A stretch of 64,000 nucleotides of DNA from Saccharospirillum alexandrii. Its GTDB lineage: Bacteria > Pseudomonadota > Gammaproteobacteria > Pseudomonadales > Natronospirillaceae. The notes beneath the pieces were generated by a model, which saw nothing but the letters and a program-made list of their open reading frames with translations, did not search any database and was not told the origin of the DNA. The stretch spans positions 1,179,782-1,243,781 of the forward strand of contig NZ_RCIP01000002.1 in assembly GCF_004000275.1 (NCBI RefSeq), read 5' to 3'. Of the stretch, positions 36,929-45,320 are shown one piece after another. Numbering within the stretch: the first letter of the stretch is position 1; every line of letters starts with the position of its first letter. The translations under genes and the position numbers were made by a program.

Positions 36929-38488
36929 TCAAGCCCTTACCGCCGGTCGCAAAAGTTCGACCGGCAGCCCCAGCTTAACCGGGTCTGCCGGCCCTTCCAC
37001 GGTAATACCGTCGGCTTCGATATCGATGTCTCTGGGTGGCAGAGGCGACTGTTCGCTCAGCTTGTACAACTGTCGCACCCGATTAGGCTGGTTTTTATCA
37101 TTGTGTCGCAACACCAGACCGGCGCAGCCATTGCTCAGCCGAACGCAGGAACCAAGCGGGTAGAGACCCTGAGTCGCGATCAACTGTTGAATCAGCCGTG
37201 CATCAAAAGCCGACTGTTTGTGCAGCGCACCGAGCGCCGCCGTCGGCCGGTAAAATACTTGCTCATCCACCACCTTGTAGGCCAGGCGGTCCACCGCTGC
37301 GATCAGCTTTGCCATGGGCTGCTCTTTGGCACCCAGCCGTCGCAGCAATGCATGCGTCATCCAGGGGGTGATGCCCGCATCGGCATAGGCGTTTTTTGAG
37401 GAAGGCGACCGCACCTGATGGTCGGCCTGCACCAGGCTGATCGCCAGGCGCTGTTCAATGTCGGAATTGTCTTCGCTGCGAATTCGGCTATGAACCAGCA
37501 AACCGAAGCGGTCCTGGAGCCAGACCTGGCTGAGCGTTCGCAATGATTCAACCAGCTCGGTACTGGCCTCGGCCTTGTTAAGCGCCTGCTGTTTGCGCAC
37601 GGCCGCCAGGGCGTTGCGCCAGGTCGCGGCGATGTCGAGCGTTACCGTCAGCTCCGGTGACTTTGAGGTTGCTCTGGGCGCAGGCGTCGCCTTATTACTG
37701 CGCGGCTTAAAGCGTACCGGCACCTCGCCATTGGGCAACAGAAACCGGGCGGGTATTTCATCCCGGTTACCACCGTTTTTAACGAAGTTGATGTGATCGC
37801 GCTGCAGGTCGGTAACAACCGCTGAAAATTGCACCTCGGTTTGTGGCAACAGCGCAGTGTACTTACAGCCAATGCCCGTCACGCCGGTCGATTCGTCGTA
37901 GTCTGAGCGCAGCATATCCGCCTGGAAACTCAGCTGAGTTTCGTTGGGAAAGGTCAACTCAACCGACAGCGGTTCGCCCTGCGTGTCAAAAAGCTCAGTC
38001 AGGTCGCCCTCAAACTCCAGCCTGCAGCCCTCTACCGACATATCGCGCAGCACGCCAAAGCGTACCTCACCGTTTTCACTGAGCACCCGGGCATCAATGA
38101 TCAGGCTGCGCCGGGCCAGCGCGCGGAAGCTTTTGCGGCGTTGCAGATAATAGAGTTCGGTTGGCAGTGGGCATTGGTAGCGCGGGTCGGACTCGGTACC
38201 GATCGATTTTGCCTGTAACTGGCGGGCACGAATCCGCACGCCGTCGAAATAGGTTTCCAGCGTAAACGACTCGCCTACCACCAGATACCGTGCCATGACT
38301 TTGGGCATGGGCTCGTCGAGCACAAGCACACGTTCTCGGGGTTTGATTTCCACGAGGTAGGTCGTCAGGCTGCGATGCCTTTCGGGGAACACCAGCGTAA
38401 CCGGGGCCATCTGCTGCTTCGCCTGACGAAACATGCGCAGAATATCGGCCTCTTTGGTTACGAACTCGCCCTCTGTATCGGTTGTCAC
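36929..38488 (-). CDS. YcgR/PilZ protein with a degenerate HD-GYP-like tail
   Basis: A 519-residue protein in three parts. Residues 1-110 resemble the YcgR N-terminal domain. Residues 115-220 form a PilZ domain with the c-di-GMP motif RRKSFR (Arg-118 to Arg-122) and DMSVEG (Asp-149, Ser-151, Gly-154), so it should bind c-di-GMP. The last 200 residues look like the end of an HD-GYP phosphodiesterase domain: AAVDRLAYKVVDEQVFYRP, then YPLGSCVRLSNGCAGLV. The HD and GYP metal and catalytic motifs are missing, so no hydrolase activity is expected. GTG 38488 follows AGAGG. It is probably a c-di-GMP effector for motility or adhesion, and no flagellar gene is near. Confidence 0.8.
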   Translation of the reverse strand: MTTDTEGEFVTKEADILRMFRQAKQQMAPVTLVFPERHRSLTTYLVEIKPRERVLVLDEPMPKVMARYLVVGESFTLETYFDGVRIRARQLQAKSIGTESDPRYQCPLPTELYYLQRRKSFRALARRSLIIDARVLSENGEVRFGVLRDMSVEGCRLEFEGDLTELFDTQGEPLSVELTFPNETQLSFQADMLRSDYDESTGVTGIGCKYTALLPQTEVQFSAVVTDLQRDHINFVKNGGNRDEIPARFLLPNGEVPVRFKPRSNKATPAPRATSKSPELTVTLDIAATWRNALAAVRKQQALNKAEASTELVESLRTLSQVWLQDRFGLLVHSRIRSEDNSDIEQRLAISLVQADHQVRSPSSKNAYADAGITPWMTHALLRRLGAKEQPMAKLIAAVDRLAYKVVDEQVFYRPTAALGALHKQSAFDARLIQQLIATQGLYPLGSCVRLSNGCAGLVLRHNDKNQPNRVRQLYKLSEQSPLPPRDIDIEADGITVEGPADPVKLGLPVELLRPAVRA

Positions 38489-38667
38489 CGAAGCCTCTTG
38501 GTTTTATCACTGTCGCGTCAGTCTACCACTGTCTGCGGGGTGGCTGAACAAGCAACGAACAGGCAACCTCAGCCCGGATTTGCACGCTCCATTCACGATG
38601 CCCGTCTACCGCCGCAGGCCAATCAATAGTACCCTTGGCGTCTGGTTAACTGGCACGGAATTCTCGC

Positions 38668-39612
38668 ATGGCACACAAGGTATTCATCGACGGACAGTAC
38701 GGCACCACCGGCCTGCAAATCCAACAGCGTCTGGAGGCCCACCCCGACGTCGACCTGCTGACCGTCCCGCAGGATAAACGCCGCGATGCCTTGCTGCGCG
38801 ATGAATGCCTGAACGAAGCCGATGTCGTGTTTCTGTGCCTGCCGGACGATGCCGCACGCGAAGCCGTCGGCCTGGTCACTAACCCAAAAACCGTCATCAT
38901 CGATGCCTCCAGCGCCCACCGGGTCTCACCGGACTGGGTATACGGCGTGCCGGAGCTGCCCGGTCAGCGCGAACTGCTGCTCAACAGCAACCGCATCGCC
39001 AACCCGGGCTGCTACCCGACCGGCATGACGCTGCTGACCAAGCCGCTGGTCGATGCCGATCTGATTCCCAAAGACTACCCGCTCGCGGTTCATGCCATTA
39101 CCGGCTACAGCGGCGGTGGCAAAGGCATGATCGCCGACTATAAAGGCTACAGCGAGGCCGAGCAGGACGACGTCGCCGCCCGGCCCAAAAACCTCGACCT
39201 GATGCACAAGCATCTGCCCGAAATGCAGCGCATACCGGGCTTTCAGTTCCCGCCCGTGTTCGTGCCAACCGTCGGTAATTTCGAACAGGGCATGATCGTT
39301 CAGGTACCGTTGCACGCGCGCCTGCTCGGTGGCCCGGCAACAGCCCTGCATGAGCGCCTGGCCGCCACTTACGGCGGTGAGCCCTTCGTGCACCTGTTCC
39401 CGCTGAACGATCAGTCCCAGCTTGAAGACGGCTTCCTGAAGCCCACCGCCTGCAACGGCACCAACCGGATTGAACTGTTCGTCTATGCGGCCGATAACGG
39501 CCTGATCATGCTGATGGCGCGGCTCGACAACCTGGGCAAGGGCGCATCCGGTGCGGCGGTTCAAAACATGAACCTGCGCCTGGGGCTCGATGAAACCACG
39601 GGCCTGCTGTAA
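38668..39612 (+). CDS. argC: N-acetyl-gamma-glutamyl-phosphate reductase, short type
   Basis: A 314-residue enzyme of arginine biosynthesis that reduces N-acetylglutamyl phosphate to the semialdehyde. The catalytic cysteine is in NPGCYPTG and the NADP loop is DGQYGTTG near the N-terminus. Its length and start place it in the shorter type-2 ArgC class rather than the 334-345-residue class common in gammaproteobacteria. It is followed after 15 bases by rsmE. No other arg gene is in the window. Confidence 0.93.
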   Translation: MAHKVFIDGQYGTTGLQIQQRLEAHPDVDLLTVPQDKRRDALLRDECLNEADVVFLCLPDDAAREAVGLVTNPKTVIIDASSAHRVSPDWVYGVPELPGQRELLLNSNRIANPGCYPTGMTLLTKPLVDADLIPKDYPLAVHAITGYSGGGKGMIADYKGYSEAEQDDVAARPKNLDLMHKHLPEMQRIPGFQFPPVFVPTVGNFEQGMIVQVPLHARLLGGPATALHERLAATYGGEPFVHLFPLNDQSQLEDGFLKPTACNGTNRIELFVYAADNGLIMLMARLDNLGKGASGAAVQNMNLRLGLDETTGLL

Positions 39613-39627
39613 CGCGTCGGCCATCTG

Positions 39628-40356
39628 ATGAGAATTTCCCGAATCTACCTGCCCGATGCCGACGGCCCGGGCACCCAACTGCCCTTGCCCGAGGGCGCTC
39701 ATGGCCATCTGGTGCGCGTGCTGCGCCTGGGCGATGGCGCGCCGGTTGAGGTGTTCAATGGCCGTGGTGGGCGCTTTTCGGCAACGCTGACTGACGTCTC
39801 CAAACGCAGTGCGTCGGTCAGCCTGGTGCAACGGCTTGAGCCCGTTGCACCCTCGTCACTGGCAACGCATTTGGGCCTGGTGATGTCGAAGGGCGACCGG
39901 ATGGACATCGCCTTGCAGAAAGCCACCGAACTCGGTGTCAGCGAGATCACCCCGCTGACCAGCGAGCGTTGCGACCTGCGCCTGAAGGCCGACAGACAAG
40001 ATAAAAAACAGCAACACTGGCAGGGCGTCATCACCAGCGCCTGCGAACAATGTGGCCAGGATACCCTGCCGGTTCTGCACCCCATTACCTCACTGCACGA
40101 CTGGGCCAGCAGCCGGCAACAACCACTCAAACTGGTGCTGCATACCGCCGCCCAACGGCCAGACTGGCCAAATGTAGCCCCGCAATCCGTTGCGTTTCTG
40201 GTCGGCCCCGAAGGCGGGTTAACCGACGACGAAGTGGCCTACGCCCAACAACAGGGCTTTCAAAGCTGGCAACTGGGGCAACGCATTCTCAGAACCGAGA
40301 CGGCCCCATTGGCCATGCTGGCCATCTTGCAGCACCGCTGGGGCGACTTGTCGTGA
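39628..40356 (+). CDS. rsmE: 16S rRNA m3U1498 methyltransferase
   Basis: A 242-residue SPOUT-family enzyme that methylates U1498 of 16S rRNA. The knot motifs are present: VGPEGGLTDDEV and the C-terminal LGQRILRTETAPLAMLAILQH. An N-terminal PUA-like domain (GHLVRVLRLGDGAPVEVF) precedes them. It is probably co-transcribed with argC (15-base gap). Confidence 0.95.
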   Translation: MRISRIYLPDADGPGTQLPLPEGAHGHLVRVLRLGDGAPVEVFNGRGGRFSATLTDVSKRSASVSLVQRLEPVAPSSLATHLGLVMSKGDRMDIALQKATELGVSEITPLTSERCDLRLKADRQDKKQQHWQGVITSACEQCGQDTLPVLHPITSLHDWASSRQQPLKLVLHTAAQRPDWPNVAPQSVAFLVGPEGGLTDDEVAYAQQQGFQSWQLGQRILRTETAPLAMLAILQHRWGDLS

Positions 40357-40427
40357 CCTATGGCGTCTGGCCGGGTTAGCGTTGCTTGGTTAAACTGTCG
40401 GTTATTGACTAACAGGGAGGCACCCGC

Positions 40428-40649
40428 ATGGATGTTTTTGTATTTATACTCGCCATCATCGCCATAACCACCATTGGCGGGCTGATCAAAGAACAGATGA
40501 AACAGCGGCGCAAGGCCGATAACGCTATGGGTGTCGACCAACAAGCGCGCATCGACAAACTGGAAGCCCGCGTCGCCACGCTGGAGCGCATTCTGACCGA
40601 CGACAAATCCCAGCTGCGCCAGGACATCGACGCCCTGCGTCATGGCTAA
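40428..40649 (+). CDS. Small PspB-like membrane protein
   Basis: A 73-residue protein. Residues 2-20 form one membrane helix, followed by a basic turn (KEQMKQRRK) and a coiled coil (ARIDKLEARVATLERILTD). This is the PspB layout, but it lies far from the psp operon, after rsmE. It may be a second envelope-stress component or an unrelated member of the same fold. The ribosome site AGGGAGG is strong, so it is likely to be well expressed. Confidence 0.7.
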   Translation: MDVFVFILAIIAITTIGGLIKEQMKQRRKADNAMGVDQQARIDKLEARVATLERILTDDKSQLRQDIDALRHG

Positions 40650-40699
40650 CGCCATTCGGGCCTGGTACTTAGCTTAAATTTCATTTGGTGGCGGAACCC

Positions 40700-40883
40700 G
40701 CGCCGGATGGCAGGGCTGCTCCCGCGGGGGCGCCGTGAATAGCTCCCTGTAGGCTTAGCTTCGGGATATGAATCCCATCCATGGGATCCACCCTCCGGGC
40801 TCGCTTCGCTCATGCTAAAACGCTCCCGGCGTTTTAGTCCATGCCTCAGATACCCCCGCAAAAGCAACCCTGCCACCCGTCGC
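40700..40883. repeat. Structured intergenic repeat, family B copy 3
   Basis: A 184-base element, the same length as copy 2. 40709-40730 pairs with 40853-40874; positions that differ from copy 2 are often changed on both sides (GTTGC and GCAAC, with G-T pairs). The inner hairpins match copies 1 and 2 closely. It lies between the convergent genes ending at 40649 and 40913. Confidence 0.83.
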
Positions 40884-40912
40884 TAGTCTATTTCCAACTC
40901 CGCACCTAGATA

Positions 40913-41719
40913 TTACTGAAAAGCAAACAACCGGCGCGCGTTGGCATAGCTCTGGCGCAGTACTTCAGCTACCGGCACCTGCTTCACATCCGCGATTTTC
41001 TCAATAATAAACGGCAAATATTTGGGCGCATTCTCGCGGCCCCGGTAGGGTGCGGGTGTCAGAAAGGGTGCATCGGTTTCAACGACCAATTGGTCCATTG
41101 GCGTCGCCGCCAGCACTTCGCGCACGTTTTCTGCCTTGTTGAAGGTGATGATGCCGTTGAACCCCAGCATAAAGCCTTGCTCCAGACAGAACTGCCCCAG
41201 CTCCAGGCCCGAGGTAAAGCTGTGAATCACGCCCTTCTTCGCCAGACTGGGCGCGAACTCCTTTAGAATGGCCTGGGTATCGGCATCGGCTTCGCGGGTG
41301 TGGATGACCACGGGCTGATCGAGCTCGGCGGCGATGGCCAGCTGCTCGGCAAACACCCGGCGCTGAACATCCCGGTCGGCATGGTCGTAGTAATAATCGA
41401 GCCCGATTTCGCCAATGGCCACAATGCGCTCATCACGACCGTGGGTGCGCAACTCTGCCGCTGTTTCGGCGGTGTAGGCCTCGGCATCGTGCGGGTGCAC
41501 GCCCTGAGTGGCGTGAATCATCGGATCGAGGTCGCGCAGCTCCCGCACTCTGGCCAGGTTATCCGGCGATACCGCTATGGTCACCACCCGCTCAACGCCG
41601 ACGGCGCGTGCCTGGGCCAGAACCTCGGTCAGGGCCTCGTCTTTCAGGTAATCGAGATGACAATGGGTTTCGATGATCGGGTGATCAAACACCGGTATAT
41701 CGCGCTTGTTTCGGCTCAT
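40913..41719 (-). CDS. TatD-family metal-dependent hydrolase
   Basis: A 268-residue TIM-barrel hydrolase. Metal ligands are visible in ETHCHLD near the N-terminus, in AIGEIGLDYY, in VIHTREAD and in VETDAPFL, which covers all family motifs. TatD proteins are 3'-5' DNA exonucleases or deoxyribonucleases linked to DNA repair and quality control. ATG 41719 follows GAGG and begins MSRNKRDIPVFDHPIIETH; the frame continues far upstream without conservation. Confidence 0.93.
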   Translation of the reverse strand: MSRNKRDIPVFDHPIIETHCHLDYLKDEALTEVLAQARAVGVERVVTIAVSPDNLARVRELRDLDPMIHATQGVHPHDAEAYTAETAAELRTHGRDERIVAIGEIGLDYYYDHADRDVQRRVFAEQLAIAAELDQPVVIHTREADADTQAILKEFAPSLAKKGVIHSFTSGLELGQFCLEQGFMLGFNGIITFNKAENVREVLAATPMDQLVVETDAPFLTPAPYRGRENAPKYLPFIIEKIADVKQVPVAEVLRQSYANARRLFAFQ

Positions 41720-41884
41720 CAGAGGCCTCGATCGGGAAGCTTGGGTGGAGGGCCGCCAGTGTAATGATCCGAACACTGTAACGCCAATCGATAAACGGCG
41801 AATCATGGCACCGCCTGACGGGTATGCCGTAAACTGGCACCACTGACGGTTAAATTTCCGTGTTTCAGGTTCAAAAGAGGCCTC

Positions 41885-42493
41885 ATGACCCCGATCAAAC
41901 ACCTCGTTTTCGACATGGGTGGCGTGCTGGTGCGCATTCACTGGCACCAGGAAGTCAGCCGTATTTTGCAGAAAGACGTGCCGTTCGAGCAGATTCACGC
42001 CCTCTGGGGCAACACCTACTCGACCCATGCCTTCGAGACCGGCCAGCTCGACTTTGAAGCCTTCACCGATGCCTTTATCGACGAATTCAAACCCGCGCTC
42101 GACCGGGCAACGTTTCAGGCAACGTTTCGCAACATTCTCGATGACGACTTCCCCGGCATCACCGACTTACTGCACCGCCTGCGTAAGCGCTACACCCTGA
42201 GCCTGCTCAGCAACACCAATGCCTGTCACTGGCAAATGCTGGTTGAGCGCAACACCTTTCTGCCACTGATCGACCATCATTTCACCAGCATGACCCTGGG
42301 CGTGATGAAGCCCGACCCAGCCATCTATGAAGCGGTGCAATCCGCCTTGAATGCAGACCCGGCAACCATTTTGTTTTTTGATGATGGCCTGAAAAACGTT
42401 GAAGCGGCCCGCGCGCTGGGCTGGCACGCGGAACAGGTCTTTGGACCAGAGGACATTCGCCAGCAACTGAGCCATTACCCGCTAGACTGTTAG
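41885..42493 (+). CDS. HAD-family phosphatase, YihX-like
   Basis: A 202-residue haloacid-dehalogenase hydrolase. Motif I is FDMGGVLV, motif II is LLSNTNACH, motif III is the Lys in VMKPDPAIYE and motif IV is FFDDGLKNVEAA. The motif I form DxG and overall size fit the YihX group, which dephosphorylates alpha-glucose-1-phosphate; the true substrate is unknown. It is divergent from tatD and followed after 24 bases by the beta-CASP nuclease gene. Confidence 0.88.
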   Translation: MTPIKHLVFDMGGVLVRIHWHQEVSRILQKDVPFEQIHALWGNTYSTHAFETGQLDFEAFTDAFIDEFKPALDRATFQATFRNILDDDFPGITDLLHRLRKRYTLSLLSNTNACHWQMLVERNTFLPLIDHHFTSMTLGVMKPDPAIYEAVQSALNADPATILFFDDGLKNVEAARALGWHAEQVFGPEDIRQQLSHYPLDC

Positions 42494-42517
42494 CATCCAC
42501 CTTAACAAGGACAGGTC

Positions 42518-43921
42518 ATGGCTACGGTTCAATTTCTCGGTGCCGCTCAGGAGGTCACCGGGTCCTGTCATCTGGTGACCATGCCCGGCATCGGCCGGGT
42601 TCTGCTCGATTGCGGCATGCACCAGGGGGGCGATGCCGTCGACCGACTGAGGGATGAAACCTTTGAGTTTGATGCCAGCCGCATCGATGCACTGGTGCTT
42701 TCCCATGCCCATATGGACCATTCCGGCCTGTTGCCATTACTCGCCAAACGAGGGTTTCGCGGCCCCATTCTGTGCACAGCAGAGACCGTTGAGCTGTTGC
42801 CGATCATGCTCGAAGATGCCGCCGGGCTTTACGAGCGAGACCTCGAACGCAAGAACCGGAAACTGCTGCGCAAAGGCAAGCCGCCCATCGAACCGCTGTA
42901 CACCCAGGTCGACCTGGAAACGGTTTTCTCGCTGTGCGTCGGCCAGCCCTATGATGAGCCGTTTTCGCTACTGCCCGGCCTGTCAGTCACCCTGTTCGAT
43001 GCGGGCCATATTTTGGGCTCGGCCATCGTGCAGCTGGAATTCAGCGAACGAAACCAGTCCAAAAAGCTGGTTTTCAGCGGTGACCTTGGCAAGAAAGACA
43101 CGCCGCTGATGAACGACCCAACCCACCTGACGGACGCCAGTATTGTGTTAATGGAAAGCACGTACGGCAACCGGGACCACCGCTCCCTGCCCGATTCCAT
43201 TGTGCAGATGGAGCAGATCCTCAAGGAAACCTGGGAACAGGGCGGCAATGTGCTGATTCCGGCCTTCGCCGTTGGCCGCACCCAGGAAGTTCTGTACCAC
43301 CTGGGCGCCATGCATCAGCGCGGCACGCTCGATGGCTGGCAAATCTACCTCGATAGCCCCATGGCCCACAAAGTGACAGAAGTCTATGACCACTGGTTGC
43401 ATACGCTCGATTGTGGCGGTGTTAAAAAGCTGTGCGACACCGACATCCGCTTCCTGAAAGACTTCCTGCCCAGGCTGTCGGTAACGTCCAGCACCGATGA
43501 TTCCATGGCCATCAACCGAATCAAAAGCGGTGCGCTGATCATCGCCGGCAGCGGCATGTGCACCGGTGGCCGCATACGGCATCACTTCAAAAACAGAATC
43601 TGGGACCGCAAAACCACCGTGGTTTTTTGTGGCTATCAGGCCCGGGGTACGCTGGGGCGACTGTTGGTCGACGGCCTGAAAACGATCAAAATGTTTGGCG
43701 ATGCCTTCGCCGTCAACGCCCGCATAGAAACCATAGGCGGCTTCTCCGCCCACGCTGGTCAACAGGAATTACTGAGCTGGGCTGCGAGCTTCACCACCCA
43801 GCCGGAGTTCTATCTGGTTCACGGCGAACCCAACGCACAGGATGCCCTGGCCAGTGAACTGTGGCAGCACCATGAAATTGCGGCCACGATTCCAAAGCAA
43901 GGGGAGACGATCGTTTTCTAG
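42518..43921 (+). CDS. Metallo-beta-lactamase / beta-CASP RNA nuclease
   Basis: A 467-residue protein. The N-terminal metallo-beta-lactamase domain has the zinc motif SHAHMDHSG. The beta-CASP region lies in the middle, and the C-terminal RMMBL part carries the GGFSAHAGQQELLSW motif. Homologues are CPSF73-like RNases widespread in bacteria, probably acting in RNA processing. AGGACAG precedes the ATG. It may form an operon with the HAD gene, but no functional link is known. Confidence 0.9.
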   Translation: MATVQFLGAAQEVTGSCHLVTMPGIGRVLLDCGMHQGGDAVDRLRDETFEFDASRIDALVLSHAHMDHSGLLPLLAKRGFRGPILCTAETVELLPIMLEDAAGLYERDLERKNRKLLRKGKPPIEPLYTQVDLETVFSLCVGQPYDEPFSLLPGLSVTLFDAGHILGSAIVQLEFSERNQSKKLVFSGDLGKKDTPLMNDPTHLTDASIVLMESTYGNRDHRSLPDSIVQMEQILKETWEQGGNVLIPAFAVGRTQEVLYHLGAMHQRGTLDGWQIYLDSPMAHKVTEVYDHWLHTLDCGGVKKLCDTDIRFLKDFLPRLSVTSSTDDSMAINRIKSGALIIAGSGMCTGGRIRHHFKNRIWDRKTTVVFCGYQARGTLGRLLVDGLKTIKMFGDAFAVNARIETIGGFSAHAGQQELLSWAASFTTQPEFYLVHGEPNAQDALASELWQHHEIAATIPKQGETIVF

Positions 43922-43971
43922 TCCGCTCGCGTGCTGCCCGGAGAGGCCTTCCCAGGAAAGTGCCCCGGGCA

Positions 43972-45252
43972 CTACCCCAGCGTCGCCAGCAGCAACCCCA
44001 ATACCAGTGACACCACCATTGGCACCAGAACCAAACGCCACAACTGAGCGCTGCCCTGCCATACCGTCAGCCCGGCTTTCACCAGGTTATTAACCGCCGA
44101 GGCGATGACAATGCCCAGCACTGCGACTTCGAGAGTGGTATCGCTTAACGACATGCGCGTTAATGACAGCGTAATGGCATCCACATCGGCGATTCCGGAG
44201 GCCGCAGCGAGTAGATAAATACCCGCATCGCCCACGGCGTTGCGCAACCATTCACCAAGCAACAAGATCACCGTGATCAACACAGCGAAGTACACTGCAG
44301 AACTCAGGTCGAGCGGGTTGCGCTCGAGCACAGGCTTTTCCAGACTGACGGTCTGTTCGATGCCCCGCCAGATAAAAACAGCAGGCGCATAAAGCGCAAC
44401 CGCCATAGTAATGACCGGCATCACCAACAGACCAATCAGCGCCGGATTGATCAGGTAGGCATACACCAGCAGGCGCGGAAACATGGTGCCGCAGGCGATC
44501 AGTATACCGGCGGCCAGCAGCCGGCTGGCTTCCGGCGCCTGGCGCGACAGTTTGGCGAAGTTCAGGGTGAGCGCCGTGGTCGAACTGAGCCCGGCAAACA
44601 AACTGGTGAACAATATACCTCTTCTTGCTCCGGCCATTCGTACAGCAAAGTAACCAACAAACGATATACCGGCGATCAGCACCACCAGCCACCAGATCTC
44701 ATACGGGTTAATGGCTTCACCCGGCCCATACCCCTGGTTGGGAAGCAGCGGCAAGACCACGACAGATATCAACAGCAGCTTAAGCCCGGCATCCAGCTCA
44801 TGCTCTTCCAGTTTGGCGAGCAACCCGTGAATTTCAGCTTTGTAGTCCAGAATCAGTGCCGTCACCACCGCTCCCGCCGCGGCCAGGAAGACACTGACTG
44901 AGAGCGCAATGGCGCCGAGCATGAAGGTCAGCAACAGGCCGATCAGGCCGGTAATGCTGAAATTCCGTTCGTGCTGCAAGCGAGCCCGGTAAGCCACCAG
45001 CGCAATGGCGGCCACGCCAAGAAAAGCGACCGGAAATACCCAGGGCGTCAGTACAGCTGACAGTAAGGCCGAAAAGCCACCCAACAGCCCCACCAGGGCA
45101 TGAGTGCGAATACCCGCTATGCGCTCACCCGCCGCCAGATGCCGAGCAACCCAGCCTCGTTGCAAACCAATCAGAGCACCGAGGAACAGGGCGGCGAGTA
45201 ACCGAAACGCCAGGTCAGTTTCTGACAGTGAAGAGAGGTTGGCGAGATCCAT
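43972..45252 (-). CDS. MgtC/DUF4010 membrane protein
   Basis: A 426-residue inner-membrane protein with at least ten hydrophobic helices. The N-terminal 130 residues carry the MgtC/SapB signature (FLGALIGLQRGW, GIRTHALVGLLGG). The rest matches the DUF4010 region often fused to it. MgtC-like proteins support growth in low magnesium, but the DUF4010 fusions have no firm assigned role. ATG 45252 is likely; an in-frame TTG at 45270 also lacks a clear ribosome site. Confidence 0.88.
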   Translation of the reverse strand: MDLANLSSLSETDLAFRLLAALFLGALIGLQRGWVARHLAAGERIAGIRTHALVGLLGGFSALLSAVLTPWVFPVAFLGVAAIALVAYRARLQHERNFSITGLIGLLLTFMLGAIALSVSVFLAAAGAVVTALILDYKAEIHGLLAKLEEHELDAGLKLLLISVVVLPLLPNQGYGPGEAINPYEIWWLVVLIAGISFVGYFAVRMAGARRGILFTSLFAGLSSTTALTLNFAKLSRQAPEASRLLAAGILIACGTMFPRLLVYAYLINPALIGLLVMPVITMAVALYAPAVFIWRGIEQTVSLEKPVLERNPLDLSSAVYFAVLITVILLLGEWLRNAVGDAGIYLLAAASGIADVDAITLSLTRMSLSDTTLEVAVLGIVIASAVNNLVKAGLTVWQGSAQLWRLVLVPMVVSLVLGLLLATLG

Positions 45253-45320
45253 GAGGATGCTTATCTGCAAGTCGTGTGCAGAGTGTAGCCAACGTCAACG
45301 GTTAAAACCATCGAGCCCGA

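Noticed and set aside
43959-43973. Palindrome AGTGCCCCGGGCACT between convergent genes as a terminator.
   Set aside because: The stem is short, has almost no loop and no T-run, and it overlaps the stop codon of the MgtC-like gene.
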